Assembly: GCF_000685965.1 (NCBI RefSeq) | Contig: NZ_JMLE01000012.1 | Location: 62,001-126,000, forward strand | DNA from: Arthrobacter sp. UNC362MFTsu5.1 | GTDB taxonomy: Bacteria; Actinomycetota; Actinomycetes; Actinomycetales; Micrococcaceae | Direction: 5' to 3' | Length of the DNA: 64,000 nucleotides | Shown: piece after piece, positions 34,097 through 42,935 of the stretch | Numbering within the stretch: the first letter of the stretch is position 1 | Layout: every line of letters starts with the position of its first letter | Notes under the pieces: model-generated | What the model was told of the DNA's origin: nothing | The model's database searches: none | The model's input: only the letters and a program-made list of their open reading frames with translations | Made by a program: the position numbers and the translations under genes

Positions 34097-35413
34097 ATGA
34101 CCAGGCCTGTGGTGAGGGCTCCCGTCGCGGGCGTTGCCCGCACGGCACTCGATACCGCATGGGACCGGATCTTCTTCCTGGTCGGTGGTGTCGCCGCCGC
34201 GTGGTTGACCTATCTTCTCCTTGAGCTCAGCTTCCAGTGGGGCTGGGGCCAGCTCTGGTTCACGTTCGTCTTCTGGGCCATGCTCGCCTACCTCGTCCTG
34301 CCCAGGCTCCACTCGATCCTGACCCGCGTCTATGTGCCCGACTACTTCATCGGGCGCGCCCGCACCAGCGACGGCCTGCTCGGCGATCCGGTGAACGTGG
34401 CCCTGCTCGGTTCCGAAGCCCAGCTCCACCACGTGATGCGCCGGGCCGGCTGGACCATAGCGGACGACGTAACCCTGGCCAGCAGTTGGAGGATCATCAC
34501 CTCCACCCTCCTGCGCCGCAGCTACCTTGAGGCGCCGGTCAGTCCGCTGTTCCTCTTCGGCCGGCAGCAGGACTTCGCCTACCAGCAGGAAGTGGACGGA
34601 ACCCCGGGCAAGCGCCACCACGTCCGCTTCTGGCGGTGCCCGCCCGGCTGGCTGCTTCCCGGCGGCGTGGCTGCGGACTGGCTGGCCGCGGGCACCTACG
34701 ACCGCAGCGTCGGCTTCTCGCTGTTCACCCTCCAGATCACGCACAAGATCGACGAACACACGGACGATGAGCGGGACCACATTGTCGCGTCCATTTCCGC
34801 CGCCGAGCCCTCGGCCGACGTCCGGGTGATCCGGGACTTCTCCACCGGCTACCACACCCGCAACGGCGGAGGCGATGAAATTGCCACCGACGGCGACCTT
34901 CCCATCGTTGACCTGCGGGCAACGCCGGTGCCAGGCGTTGCCGTTCCGCGGCTCCCGAGCGACAGCCGGAACAGGCGCCCTGCGCCCACCATCATCGGAG
35001 CCGCCCTCGTGGCCGGCCGGGCACTCGCCGCGGCGGCACTGGCCCTGTCCGTGCTGCTCTTCCCCGCCGAGCACCTGAGCGAGGGCCAATCTCAGCTGGT
35101 GCTCTACGCCGGGGTGGCAGTGCTTGTCCTCTCTGCCCTCGCGGAACTGCTGCTGGCCGGGTTCGTGTTCCTGGGGCGGAACTGGGCCCGCACGCTCGCC
35201 ATGGCCGTGAGCACCGCCGCGATCGGCCTGCAGGTCATTGACGTTGCTCACGGAGGCCCGGGCATCACGCTGCAGACCAACCTCCCCGGCCTCACCCTGG
35301 ACATCCTGCTGATCCTCGCCCTGTCCAGCGAGCGGTCCCGCGTCTACGCCCGCCGCGACCGCAAGGAGCCGAAACGGATCGCCGCCCGGCCCGGCGGCCG
35401 CGCAGCGATCTGA
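34097..35413 (+). CDS. membrane protein with LssY_C-like domain
   Basis: A protein of about 438 residues with two N-terminal helices (ILPM... region then FFLVGGVAAAWLTYLLLEL, FTFVFWAMLAYLVLP). A soluble domain at about 90-280 (GDPVNVALLGSEAQLHHVM, AGWTIADDVTLASSW, VSPLFLFGRQQD) resembles the LssY C-terminal domain, often found with PAP2 phosphatases, and three or four C-terminal helices follow. ATG at 34097 lacks a ribosome site, but TATTAT lies 7 nt upstream, which suits a leaderless transcript; an in-frame GTG at 34055 is the alternative. Function is unknown, probably at the membrane. Confidence 0.6.
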   Translation: MTRPVVRAPVAGVARTALDTAWDRIFFLVGGVAAAWLTYLLLELSFQWGWGQLWFTFVFWAMLAYLVLPRLHSILTRVYVPDYFIGRARTSDGLLGDPVNVALLGSEAQLHHVMRRAGWTIADDVTLASSWRIITSTLLRRSYLEAPVSPLFLFGRQQDFAYQQEVDGTPGKRHHVRFWRCPPGWLLPGGVAADWLAAGTYDRSVGFSLFTLQITHKIDEHTDDERDHIVASISAAEPSADVRVIRDFSTGYHTRNGGGDEIATDGDLPIVDLRATPVPGVAVPRLPSDSRNRRPAPTIIGAALVAGRALAAAALALSVLLFPAEHLSEGQSQLVLYAGVAVLVLSALAELLLAGFVFLGRNWARTLAMAVSTAAIGLQVIDVAHGGPGITLQTNLPGLTLDILLILALSSERSRVYARRDRKEPKRIAARPGGRAAI

Positions 35414-35424
35414 CCGCCAGGCCG

Positions 35425-36357
35425 TCAGAGCGTGGACGGGTCCGTGTTCGCGCCGCACAGGATCACGGCCACGCGCTCGCCTTCAGCCGGGACGTAGGCC
35501 CCGGAGGTCAGGGCGGCAAACGCCGCCGCCGCGCCATGCTCCACCACAATCCGGTAGTCGGCCCACAGCCGCGAGCGCGCGGCGACAATCTCGTCGTCGG
35601 ACACCAGCACGCACGCCACGCCGGTCCGCACCGCGACGTCAAAACCGATCCGGCCGATCCGGCGCGCTCCCAGCGAGTCCGCGGCAATCCCGGAAACCGC
35701 AACATCCACCGGCTCACCTGCCGTCAGCGCGGCGTGCAGGGTGGGGGCGGTTGCGGGTTCCACTCCCACCACCCTGGCCAGGCCTTCGACGGCGGCTGCA
35801 ATCCCGGCCATCAGGCCTCCGCCGCCCACGGCCACCAGTACGGTGTCCACTCCGCCCAGCTGTTCCAGCAGCTCCGAACCGACCGTGCCGGCACCGGCAG
35901 CGATTTCCGGCTGGTCGTAGGCGTGGCAGTATACGGCTCCGGTCTCGGCCGCGTAGGCGATGGCGGCGTCGTAGGCCACGGCATATTCGGCGCCGCGCTG
36001 GATCACCGTGGCGCCGGATTCCCGGAGTTTCTTCACCTTCATGGCGGGGGCGGTCTCCGGGACAAACACGGCGGCGGGCACTCCCGCCTGGGCTGCGGCG
36101 TAGGCGTTGGCCAGGCCGGCGTTGCCGCCCGAAGCCACCACAATGCCGACGTCCTCCTTGAGTTCGCCACGCTCGCGGCAGGCCAGCACGCGGTTGAATG
36201 CGCCCCGGGCCTTGAAGGTGCCGGTGTGCTGCATGAACTCGCACTTCAGCCAGACCGTCCCGGGGAAGCTGTCCGGATCCGCTTCGATTACGGGTGTGCG
36301 GCGCACCAGCCCGGCAATCCTGGCGGCGGCTTCGTCGACGTCGGACCGGGTGATCAC
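35425..36357 (-). CDS. PLP-dependent threonine/serine dehydratase
   Basis: A 310-residue fold-type II PLP enzyme. The PLP Lys is about residue 49 in TGTFKARGAFN, ASGGNAG binds the substrate carboxylate, and VGGGGLMAG binds the phosphate. It lacks the C-terminal ACT regulatory domain of biosynthetic IlvA, so it is a catabolic-type enzyme that deaminates threonine, serine or a hydroxy amino acid. Start is GTG overlapping the IclR stop by 4 bases (GTGA), so it is co-transcribed with that regulator. It converges with the LssY_C-like gene after 11 bp. Confidence 0.8.
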   Translation of the reverse strand: MITRSDVDEAAARIAGLVRRTPVIEADPDSFPGTVWLKCEFMQHTGTFKARGAFNRVLACRERGELKEDVGIVVASGGNAGLANAYAAAQAGVPAAVFVPETAPAMKVKKLRESGATVIQRGAEYAVAYDAAIAYAAETGAVYCHAYDQPEIAAGAGTVGSELLEQLGGVDTVLVAVGGGGLMAGIAAAVEGLARVVGVEPATAPTLHAALTAGEPVDVAVSGIAADSLGARRIGRIGFDVAVRTGVACVLVSDDEIVAARSRLWADYRIVVEHGAAAAFAALTSGAYVPAEGERVAVILCGANTDPSTL

Positions 36358-37172
36358 CGCACTCCCCCGGCTGCAGCGCCGGATGGTGCGGTGGTGGTCG
36401 GAGCCGTGGCGCGCCCGCCGTAGTCATGGCCGATCTGTTGTGCGGCGTCCTGCAGGAACGGGACCACGGTCTTTTCGATGGCTTCCGCCGGAGCCCGGTG
36501 GGTCTGCAGTGACACGTTGACCGCGGCCACGACCTCGTGGCCGCGCCAGACCGGGACGGCCACCCCGCGCAGGCCTTCCTCCAGTTCCTGGGAGACCATG
36601 GACCAACCCCTGGTCCTGGCTTGTTCCACTTCGGCCTGGAGCTGTTCGAGCGTGCCGATTGAGCGCTCGGTGAACCGCTGCAGCTGGACGGAGTCGTAGT
36701 AGGTCTTCAGCTCGGTCTCGGACAACGCCCCCAGCAGCACGCGCCCCATGGACGTGGCCCAGGCCGGGAACCTGGTGCCCACGCTGATGGAGACGCTCAG
36801 GAGGCGGGGCGACGGAACGCACGCGACATACACCACGTCGGTGCCGTCGAGGATGCACAGGGACGTTGTCTCGTTCAGCTCCGCGGCCAGCGACTTCAAG
36901 TGCGGCTCGGCGATTCTGGGGAGCGCAAGGTTGGCCAGGAAGGACTGCCCGATGTCCAGCGAGCGGGGGGTCAGCTCGAAGTGGGACCCCTCGGCGCGAA
37001 GATAGCCAAGGTCGGTGAGCGTCATCAGGAACCTCCGGGCCGAGGCCCTGGTCATGTCCGATTTCGCGGCGACCTGGGACACCGTCAGGCGGGGTTCGTC
37101 CGGAGCGAAGGCACGCAGTACGTCGAAGGCCTTCTCCACCGACTTCACGAAGTATGCGGGTTGTTCCGCCAT
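36354..37172 (-). CDS. IclR-family regulator, PcaR/PobR-like
   Basis: A 272-residue regulator. The N-terminal winged helix (SVEKAFDVLRAFAPDEPRLT, MTRASARRFLMTLTDLGYL) with Arg-Arg in the recognition helix is typical of PcaR/PcaU/PobR types that govern protocatechuate, quinate and shikimate use. The effector domain carries PAWATSMGRVLL and GLRGVAVPVW. ATG follows AGGAAGGG. Two sequences resembling known PcaR boxes lie in the divergent promoter at 38241-38281, so its targets are probably the shikimate dehydrogenase-like gene and the MHS transporter. Confidence 0.85.
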   Translation of the reverse strand: MAEQPAYFVKSVEKAFDVLRAFAPDEPRLTVSQVAAKSDMTRASARRFLMTLTDLGYLRAEGSHFELTPRSLDIGQSFLANLALPRIAEPHLKSLAAELNETTSLCILDGTDVVYVACVPSPRLLSVSISVGTRFPAWATSMGRVLLGALSETELKTYYDSVQLQRFTERSIGTLEQLQAEVEQARTRGWSMVSQELEEGLRGVAVPVWRGHEVVAAVNVSLQTHRAPAEAIEKTVVPFLQDAAQQIGHDYGGRATAPTTTAPSGAAAGGVR

Positions 37173-37323
37173 GGAATCGTTTGCCCTTCCTGAAGCTCAC
37201 ATCCGGCGCCCGCAGACGCATGGCCGCAGGCTTGTTTCGATCATATCCGGCCCCTAACCGCCGCACGACCGCGCAAACAGCAGGGTCCAACCCCCGGCCA
37301 GCTCCGTCATTTCCCCGGATCGG

Positions 37324-38160
37324 TCAGCCGTCCGCCCGGATATGCGTCAGTGTCCGGCCCAGGAGCTGTCCGGTCTCCGGCGCCAGGCCAAGAATGGGGA
37401 TCATGGCCGCCGCCTGCGCCCGAAGGTGGTCCCACCCGTCGGCGCACGCCAGCCCCTGCGCCTTGGCGCTGGCGATGGTTGCGGTGGTGTGGCCCGCGTA
37501 GACGAAGTCATAGACAAAGGCATCCGGGGAGAGCCGTGCCTGCCCCCAGGCCGGTTCATCATCAGCGCCCTTGCCGAGGGGCGTCGCGTTGACGATCAGG
37601 GATGCGCCGGGCGCGTGGTCCCGGGATTCGGCCCAGGACACGGCGGTGGCTTTTATGCCCAGGCTGGTGGCAAGGTCCACCAGCTGCTGCGATGCCCCCG
37701 GGTCCTTGTCCGTCACTGTGACCCGGTCAGCCAGCCCCGCGAGTGCCACCAGCGTTGCGCGTGCGGCGCCGCCCGCCCCGAGCATCAGGGCGTGCCGCTG
37801 GTGCCGGCCACCCAGGAGTTCGACGACGGCGGTGATGTCAGTATTGTGCGCATTCAGCCTCCGGCCGTCCCGGACCAGGAGGTTGGAGGCTCCGCTGAGC
37901 CGGACCGGTTCGGTGACGGAGTCAGCAGTTCCGGCGGCCCACTGCTTGTGGGGCATCGTCACATTGGCGGCCACGACGTCGGCCTCCAGCATCGCGGCAC
38001 GGACGCCGGACATGTCCTGTCCGGCAGGCACGTCCCATGCCTCGTACGTCCAGCTGCTCCCGAGCTCCTCGAAGACCGGGCCCCACAGCCCGGGCGACAT
38101 GGCGCTTGAAGCAGCCGAGCCGATAAGGAACAAACGGTGTGCGGGCGTTCGGTTCTCCAT
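37324..38160 (-). CDS. shikimate/quinate 5-dehydrogenase-like protein
   Basis: A 278-residue AroE-type enzyme. The substrate site has NVTMPHK with catalytic Lys72, LNAHNTD with Asp108, and the NADP/NAD loop LGAGGAARAT near 125-134. The opening LFLIGSAASSAMSPGLWGP replaces the usual SxS motif with SAMSP. A catabolic rather than biosynthetic role is suggested by its IclR neighbour and the divergent MHS transporter. AGAGGG sits 6 nt before the ATG. The 151-bp space after the gene toward the IclR start shows no clear structure. Confidence 0.8.
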   Translation of the reverse strand: MENRTPAHRLFLIGSAASSAMSPGLWGPVFEELGSSWTYEAWDVPAGQDMSGVRAAMLEADVVAANVTMPHKQWAAGTADSVTEPVRLSGASNLLVRDGRRLNAHNTDITAVVELLGGRHQRHALMLGAGGAARATLVALAGLADRVTVTDKDPGASQQLVDLATSLGIKATAVSWAESRDHAPGASLIVNATPLGKGADDEPAWGQARLSPDAFVYDFVYAGHTTATIASAKAQGLACADGWDHLRAQAAAMIPILGLAPETGQLLGRTLTHIRADG

Positions 38161-38240
38161 AGTGACCCTCTCATGTGAAAGACGCAGTCGGGTTGCCCGG
38201 TCAGGAAAGTGTTGTGAGGCACCTCACTCTGCGGTACTCT

Positions 38241-38281
38241 ATTCCATAATCGCATACCGCACAGCTGTTCGGAATGCGCAC
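38241..38281. promoter_or_regulatory. two PcaR-like IclR boxes in a divergent promoter
   Basis: ATTCCATAATCGCAT (38241-38255) and GTTCGGAATGCGCAC (38267-38281) match the 15-base PcaR recognition sequence GTTCGATAATCGCAC, as I recall it from Pseudomonas, at 12 and 11 of 15 positions. Their starts are 26 bp apart. An inverted repeat TGCGGTA...TACCGCA overlaps the first box. The region separates the AroE-like gene from the MHS transporter. Confidence 0.5.
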
Positions 38282-38326
38282 AAATAAGAAATTCAAACAG
38301 TCTTTCAACGCGGAGGGACCAGCATC

Positions 38327-39655
38327 ATGACCAACACAGCCACAGGCGCCGGCATCGGAGCCGAGCAGCGCCAGCTCAAGAGGGCCAAGAAGGCAGCCCT
38401 GGCCGCGTTCCTCGGCGGCGCCCTTGAGTACTACGACTTCTTCATCTACGCCACTGCGGCGTCGCTGGTCTTTTCCAAGATCTTCTTCCCGTCGGGCGAC
38501 CCCACGGTCGCCCTGATCGCCTCGTTCGCCACCTTCGGCGTGGCGTATGTGGCACGGCCTTTCGGCGCAGTGGTCTTCGGGCACCTGGGTGACAAGATCG
38601 GCCGCAAGAACACCCTGGTGCTGACGCTGGTCCTGATGGGTTCGGCCACGTTCCTCATCGGCGTGCTGCCCGATTTCAACACCGCCGGCTACTGGGCTCC
38701 CGCCCTGCTGGTTCTCCTGCGCCTCATGCAGGGCCTCTCTGCCGGGGCCGAAACCGCGGGCGCCTCGGCACTGTCCACCGAGGAAGCCCCCGAAGGACGC
38801 CGCGGCTTCTTCGCCAGCTTCGCCATGAGCGGCATCTCCGCCGGCATTGTCCTGGCCTCGCTGGCGTTCCTCCCCGTGGCGGCCATGAGCGAAGCGGACC
38901 GCCTGGCCTGGGGCTGGCGCATCCCGTTCTGGCTCTCGCTGGTGGTGCTGATCGTTGCGTACCTTGTCCGCCGCTCACTGGAGGAACCAGAGGTCTTCGA
39001 GGAAAAGCACGATCACGGCGAACTGGTGAAACTGCCCTTCGCCAAGATGTTCAAGACCCACCCGGCACAGTTCTTCCAGGTGGCCCTGATGTCCTTTGAA
39101 ACCGTCACGAACACGTTTATGCAGTCCTTCGGCCTGGCCTACGCCGTTTCCGTGGGCGTGCCGGCCTCCACCATGCTCTGGGTCAGCATCACGGGCAACA
39201 TCATCGCCGTCGTATCCCAGCCGTTCATGGCCTGGCTCTCCGACAGGTACGGCCGCCGCCCGATCTTCATCACCGGCGTCCTGGGTTCAGGCGTGATGAT
39301 CTTCGTCTACTTCTCCGTGATTTCCACGGGCAACATCCCCATGATCTTCCTGACCAGCACCCTGATCACCGCAGGCACCTACGCCATGTCCAACGCCATC
39401 TACCCGGCCTGGTTCTCGGAACTGTTCAACGTCAAGGTCCGCTATTCCGGCATGGCCATCGGCCTGCAGGTCGGCATCCTGTGCGCCGGCTTCACCCCGC
39501 TGCTCGGCACCGCCCTCGTCGGCGCAGACAAGGCGAACTGGGGCCCCGCCGCCTGGATCGTGGCCGCCTCCTCGCTCCTGGCCGTGGCCGGTGCCTACTG
39601 GGCCCGCGAGACCAGCAGGACCCCGCTGCGCGAACTGGGAAACTCGGTCCGCTAG
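38327..39655 (+). CDS. MFS transporter, MHS family (shikimate-type)
   Basis: A 442-residue, 12-helix H+ symporter with the MHS motifs FLGGALEYYDFFIYA, GDKIGRKNT, RLMQGLSAGAETAGAS and DRYGRRP. It is clearly paralogous to the transporter at 20761. GGAGGGACC precedes the ATG. Divergent from the shikimate dehydrogenase-like gene and downstream of PcaR-like boxes, it most likely imports shikimate, quinate or a related acid (inference). A perfect terminator hairpin follows the stop. Confidence 0.85.
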   Translation: MTNTATGAGIGAEQRQLKRAKKAALAAFLGGALEYYDFFIYATAASLVFSKIFFPSGDPTVALIASFATFGVAYVARPFGAVVFGHLGDKIGRKNTLVLTLVLMGSATFLIGVLPDFNTAGYWAPALLVLLRLMQGLSAGAETAGASALSTEEAPEGRRGFFASFAMSGISAGIVLASLAFLPVAAMSEADRLAWGWRIPFWLSLVVLIVAYLVRRSLEEPEVFEEKHDHGELVKLPFAKMFKTHPAQFFQVALMSFETVTNTFMQSFGLAYAVSVGVPASTMLWVSITGNIIAVVSQPFMAWLSDRYGRRPIFITGVLGSGVMIFVYFSVISTGNIPMIFLTSTLITAGTYAMSNAIYPAWFSELFNVKVRYSGMAIGLQVGILCAGFTPLLGTALVGADKANWGPAAWIVAASSLLAVAGAYWARETSRTPLRELGNSVR

Positions 39656-39670
39656 CGGAGGACCGCCAAC

Positions 39671-39709
39671 GGCCCGCCTCCGGCGCCTTACGGGCGCCGG
39701 AGGCGGGCC
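39671..39709. terminator. bidirectional terminator overlapping a coding 3' end
   Basis: GGCCCGCCTCCGGCGCC (39671-39687) and its exact complement (39693-39709) form a 17-bp stem around five bases. The loop contains the stop codon of the minus-strand gene, and the right arm encodes that gene's last six residues (ARLRRP region). No T run follows. Confidence 0.7.
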
Positions 39710-40137
39710 AGCAGCGTCGCGGCGAGCAGCGCCGTCGTAAGTTCCAGGGCAAGGACGGCGAGCAGCCCGCCGGCGGACGAGCCAGCATCAGCCGGCACCC
39801 CGGAGACTCCGTGGCCGTGGGCGTGTGACCCGGCGCCGGACGCTGTCCCCAGCAACAGGTAAGCGTGCAGCGCCGTCATGGCCAGCGCGCACGCCATGAC
39901 CTGGCGCAGTGACCCAACCCGGCCCTCGCGCCAGATGTGCACGGCGCACGGCAGGCAGACCCCCACCATGGCCAGCATCAGCAGGTTCAGCCACAGGCCG
40001 TGCTGGTTTCCCATCACGAGCCAGAGGTGCACCAGGCTGGACGCGGCCGTCGCCGCGGCCACGATGCGCACGTGTGCACCGGGGCGGGGGTGGAGGATGG
40101 GGCCGGCGGTCCGGCCCCATCCCCGGAGGGCGGTCAT
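39688..40137 (-). CDS. small membrane protein with a His-rich loop
   Basis: A 149-residue protein with about four helices. Between helices 3 and 4 lies a loop with GSHAHGHGVSG, a likely metal-binding patch. An early CLPCAVHIW adds a Cys-x2-Cys. It begins 9 nt after the copper amine oxidase stop, with AGGAG just before its ATG, so the two are almost surely one transcript. I do not recognise the family; a copper-handling role is a guess from context. Its 3' end is part of a terminator stem. Confidence 0.6.
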   Translation of the reverse strand: MTALRGWGRTAGPILHPRPGAHVRIVAAATAASSLVHLWLVMGNQHGLWLNLLMLAMVGVCLPCAVHIWREGRVGSLRQVMACALAMTALHAYLLLGTASGAGSHAHGHGVSGVPADAGSSAGGLLAVLALELTTALLAATLLARLRRP

Positions 40138-40146
40138 GGCTCCTGC

Positions 40147-42084
40147 CTAGCCGTGGCAGTGTCCGCCGGCGGCGGGCCCGGCGTTCGGGTTGGCCGGGAC
40201 GTCCAGCACGGGGCTGCGGTCAAAGAACCCTTCCGGACGCAGCTTGAAGCCGACCGTGTCCACCGGCATGATGGGCCAGTCCTCGATCCGGGGGAAGTGG
40301 GTCAGGCCGAAGGTGTGCCACACCACGATGTCCTGGCCGTCAATCTCGCGGTCCTGGGCGACGTAGGCCGGAAGGCCCGCTCCCCCGGAGTGCTGGTTCA
40401 CGAAATCGCCGGTGGGGTACCGCTCGTCCTCCGCGAACCGGGTGACCCACAGGTCCTTGGTGGCGAACGCCGCCCGGCGGGCAATGGAGGACTCCGGATC
40501 GGCCAGGAGCGTGGGCTGGCCCTGGGCATGCAGTTTGTAGCCGACCGGTTCGCCCAGGCGGTTGCGGGACTCCGGGTTGGAGATGATCCACGTCCGGCCG
40601 CTGCGGGCGTCGGCTTCCCGGACGGCTTCGGACTCCCGGCCCAGGACGGTCCGTTTCCGGGAGAAGGCGTTGCCGCGTTCGTTGCCTTCGCCCATGGGCT
40701 GGCGGACCACGTCTTCCTCCTCCACCCGGTTGGTGAAGCCGTCGATCGCCATGTCCAGGCGGGCGCTGAAGAGGTGCTGGTGGAACGGCGCGCCGAGCCC
40801 GGGGGCCAGCTGGGAGATGTTGGCCGAGCCGCCTTCGGGGAACGCGCTGGTGAAGACGACGCCGGTGGCCTTGGCCTCGAATTCGATGGTGCCGTCGAGG
40901 TACAGGTACCAGTAGAAGCCGTAGTCGTAGTTGCCGATGGTGGTGAAGAAGGAGATGACCAGGCGGCGGTTGCGCCGGGTGTAGTTGATGCCCGTCCAGA
41001 GGTCGGAGTGCTTGGCCAGGATGCCCCAGTCCTCCTCATGCATGCAGATGCCGTTACGGATTTCGCGCGGATTGCCGAACGCGTCGCTGATCACCGGGCT
41101 GAGGTAGGTGATCTCCCCGAGGCAGTCGCAGCCCAGTTCGAGCGAGTTGGCGTATTGGCCCACCAGGTATTCGCCGGTGTCGAAGTAGTTCTGCCAGGAC
41201 CGGATGGGCGACGGGTCGCCGTAGGGAACCACCATCTCGGCGATGGACGCGCGGTTGATGATGGGCCGCAGACGGTCGCCGTCCTGGAAGGCCAGGTTGT
41301 GCAGCACCACACCCTCGCGGACATCGAAGCCGACGTCCACGCTCCACTTTTCCCACTCCACGTGGTTGCCGCCGGTGACCGTGAAGCTGGGACCCTCGGG
41401 CTGGGTGATGTGGAGCGGCTTCTGGGTGGTGCGGAGCGGGCCGGTGAGCTCGGGATCGGTGTAGTTGCCGTGCTCGGCGGGAACCGGAACGACGCCGGTA
41501 TCCAGGACCTGCGTGACTTCCTTGCTGACCACGTCGACGTACGCCACGAGTCCGTCCACGGGATGCGCCCAGGCGCTGTCTTCGGGAAAGTCCTGCACGA
41601 AGGCCAGGCCACGGAGGATGCGGCGGCCTTTCTCCTCCGGGTACTCGAAGACTCCGGCGGACAGCGGGGCAACGCGGACTTTGCTGACGTCCAGGTTTCG
41701 GTCGGCCAGGGCCTTTAGCCACCGCTCATCGGAGGCCAGGAGTTCCTCGACCACCTCGAACTCCTCTTCCAGCACGGGCAGTTCGCCGGCGACGGCGGTG
41801 TCCAGTTCGACGGCGGAGGTCACCTCGCCGCGGGTGGCGGAGACCGTCACATCGAGGGGACGGCCCCCGGACACGTCGTGGATGAACACCCGGAAGCGCC
41901 GGTCCTCCGAACCCGGGGTTTCCGGCGGTGCCGGGCGCCGCGCCGGGTCCAGCAGGCCGAGGTAGGCGATCCGCTTTTCCGTACCGAGGAGTCCTCCGGC
42001 ACGCAGGATGCCCTGGACTTCGGTGATCTCCCCGCCCGTTGCCAGGCGGTACGGGGCGGCTGTGTCAGTTGGTGCAAGTGTCAT
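40147..42084 (-). CDS. copper-containing primary amine oxidase (phenylethylamine-oxidase-like)
   Basis: A 645-residue amine oxidase that converts primary amines to aldehyde, ammonia and hydrogen peroxide. Tyr386 in GNYDYG is the precursor of the topaquinone cofactor. His residues of HQHLF and, later, THFPR are the three copper ligands. The sequence is very close to the A. globiformis phenylethylamine oxidase as I remember it (about 640 residues, cofactor Tyr382, C-terminal HCHG), so aromatic or phenethyl amines are the likely substrates. No signal peptide. It is divergent from a TetR gene over an AT-rich palindrome and followed by a His-rich membrane protein. Confidence 0.9.
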   Translation of the reverse strand: MTLAPTDTAAPYRLATGGEITEVQGILRAGGLLGTEKRIAYLGLLDPARRPAPPETPGSEDRRFRVFIHDVSGGRPLDVTVSATRGEVTSAVELDTAVAGELPVLEEEFEVVEELLASDERWLKALADRNLDVSKVRVAPLSAGVFEYPEEKGRRILRGLAFVQDFPEDSAWAHPVDGLVAYVDVVSKEVTQVLDTGVVPVPAEHGNYTDPELTGPLRTTQKPLHITQPEGPSFTVTGGNHVEWEKWSVDVGFDVREGVVLHNLAFQDGDRLRPIINRASIAEMVVPYGDPSPIRSWQNYFDTGEYLVGQYANSLELGCDCLGEITYLSPVISDAFGNPREIRNGICMHEEDWGILAKHSDLWTGINYTRRNRRLVISFFTTIGNYDYGFYWYLYLDGTIEFEAKATGVVFTSAFPEGGSANISQLAPGLGAPFHQHLFSARLDMAIDGFTNRVEEEDVVRQPMGEGNERGNAFSRKRTVLGRESEAVREADARSGRTWIISNPESRNRLGEPVGYKLHAQGQPTLLADPESSIARRAAFATKDLWVTRFAEDERYPTGDFVNQHSGGAGLPAYVAQDREIDGQDIVVWHTFGLTHFPRIEDWPIMPVDTVGFKLRPEGFFDRSPVLDVPANPNAGPAAGGHCHG

Positions 42085-42124
42085 GAGCGCTGCCTTTGTC
42101 CGGGACCGTGTTGGGGTCGGGATT

Positions 42125-42152
42125 TTTATTTTCTATAGTTGTAGAGAATAAA
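42125..42152. promoter_or_regulatory. candidate TetR operator (28-bp imperfect palindrome)
   Basis: The arms TTTATTTTCTATAG and TTGTAGAGAATAAA are complementary at 11 of 14 positions, an AT-rich island in a GC-rich background. It lies midway between the divergent amine oxidase and TetR starts, where an autoregulating TetR protein would bind. Confidence 0.6.
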
Positions 42153-42210
42153 CGGTCCGTAAGATGGATCACAAGGGTTCGATACAAAAAAGTTCCGGGG
42201 GATCACCAGA

Positions 42211-42807
42211 GTGCCAAAGATTGTTGACCATGATGAACGGCGCCTGGAACTGGTGGATGCGACCTGGCGGATCATCGCCAGGCTGGGCATCGAAGGCGCC
42301 ACGATGCGGGAAATCGCCCTCGAGGCCGGCTTTGCCAACGGCGCACTGAAGCCCTACTTCCCCACCAAGGACACGCTGCTGACGTTCGCGTTCCGGCACG
42401 TCTTCAACAGGACCAACGAGCGCATCCGGGAGGTCACGGCGGGCAAGGCCGGGATTGAAGCACTCCGGGCGTTTTGCGTGGAGGTGCTGCCGCTGGACGC
42501 CGAGCGGGTCAATGAAGCGCGGATTGTGGTCCCGTTCTGGCAGAAGGCCATCAATGACCCGGAAAAAGCCGCCATCCACCGCGAGTCCATGGACCAGTGG
42601 CACGCCGCGATCCTCGGGCACCTGGCGGAGGCGAGGACGCAAGGGGACGTGGGTGCCGCCGTCGACGATTCAGCCGTTGCCGGCCACCTGCTGAACATGC
42701 TGCTGGGCGCGCAGATAGCAGCCGCCCTCGCCCCGGACAACGAGGCGGACCTGGGCCTGGGCGACCAGCTGGAAGCATTCCTGACCCTCCTTCGGGCGGG
42801 TTCATAA
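42211..42807 (+). CDS. TetR-family regulator (BetI-like)
   Basis: A 198-residue repressor. The N-terminal helix-turn-helix lies at about 10-55 (ERRLELVDATWRIIARLGIEG, MREIALEAGFANGALKPYF). The C-terminal domain resembles BetI_C (FWQKAINDPEKAAIHRE, LLNMLLGAQIAAAL). The start is GTG with GGGG about 12 nt upstream. It is divergent from the copper amine oxidase over a strong palindrome, so it probably represses that gene until an amine or derivative is present. Confidence 0.85.
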   Translation: MPKIVDHDERRLELVDATWRIIARLGIEGATMREIALEAGFANGALKPYFPTKDTLLTFAFRHVFNRTNERIREVTAGKAGIEALRAFCVEVLPLDAERVNEARIVVPFWQKAINDPEKAAIHRESMDQWHAAILGHLAEARTQGDVGAAVDDSAVAGHLLNMLLGAQIAAALAPDNEADLGLGDQLEAFLTLLRAGS

Positions 42808-42808
42808 T

Positions 42809-42836
42809 TCTTTTTTCGACGATGGGCGAAAAAAGA
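42809..42836. repeat. AT-rich inverted repeat
   Basis: TCTTTTTTCG and CGAAAAAAGA form perfect 10-bp arms around 8 bases, starting 2 bases after the TetR stop. It could terminate the TetR transcript (T run in the left arm) or serve as an operator for the AraC gene. A second small hairpin, CTGTGTC-GCAG-GACACAG, lies at 42872-42889, before the AraC start. Confidence 0.5.
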
Positions 42837-42935
42837 TGACAACGCCCGCCGTGGCCGCTAACCTGAAATGACTGTGTCGCAGGACACAGCCTGGGGGACC
42901 AACTTTCAGATGGCTATCCGGCGTCAGGAACATCC

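Noticed and set aside
39937..41718. 593-codon plus-strand frame over the amine oxidase
   Set aside because: Antisense shadow; the minus-strand copper amine oxidase is unmistakable.
42125..42152. AmtR-type nitrogen box (CTAT-N6-ATAG)
   Set aside because: Similar in look, but half-site spacing is two bases short; a site for the adjacent TetR protein is the simpler reading.
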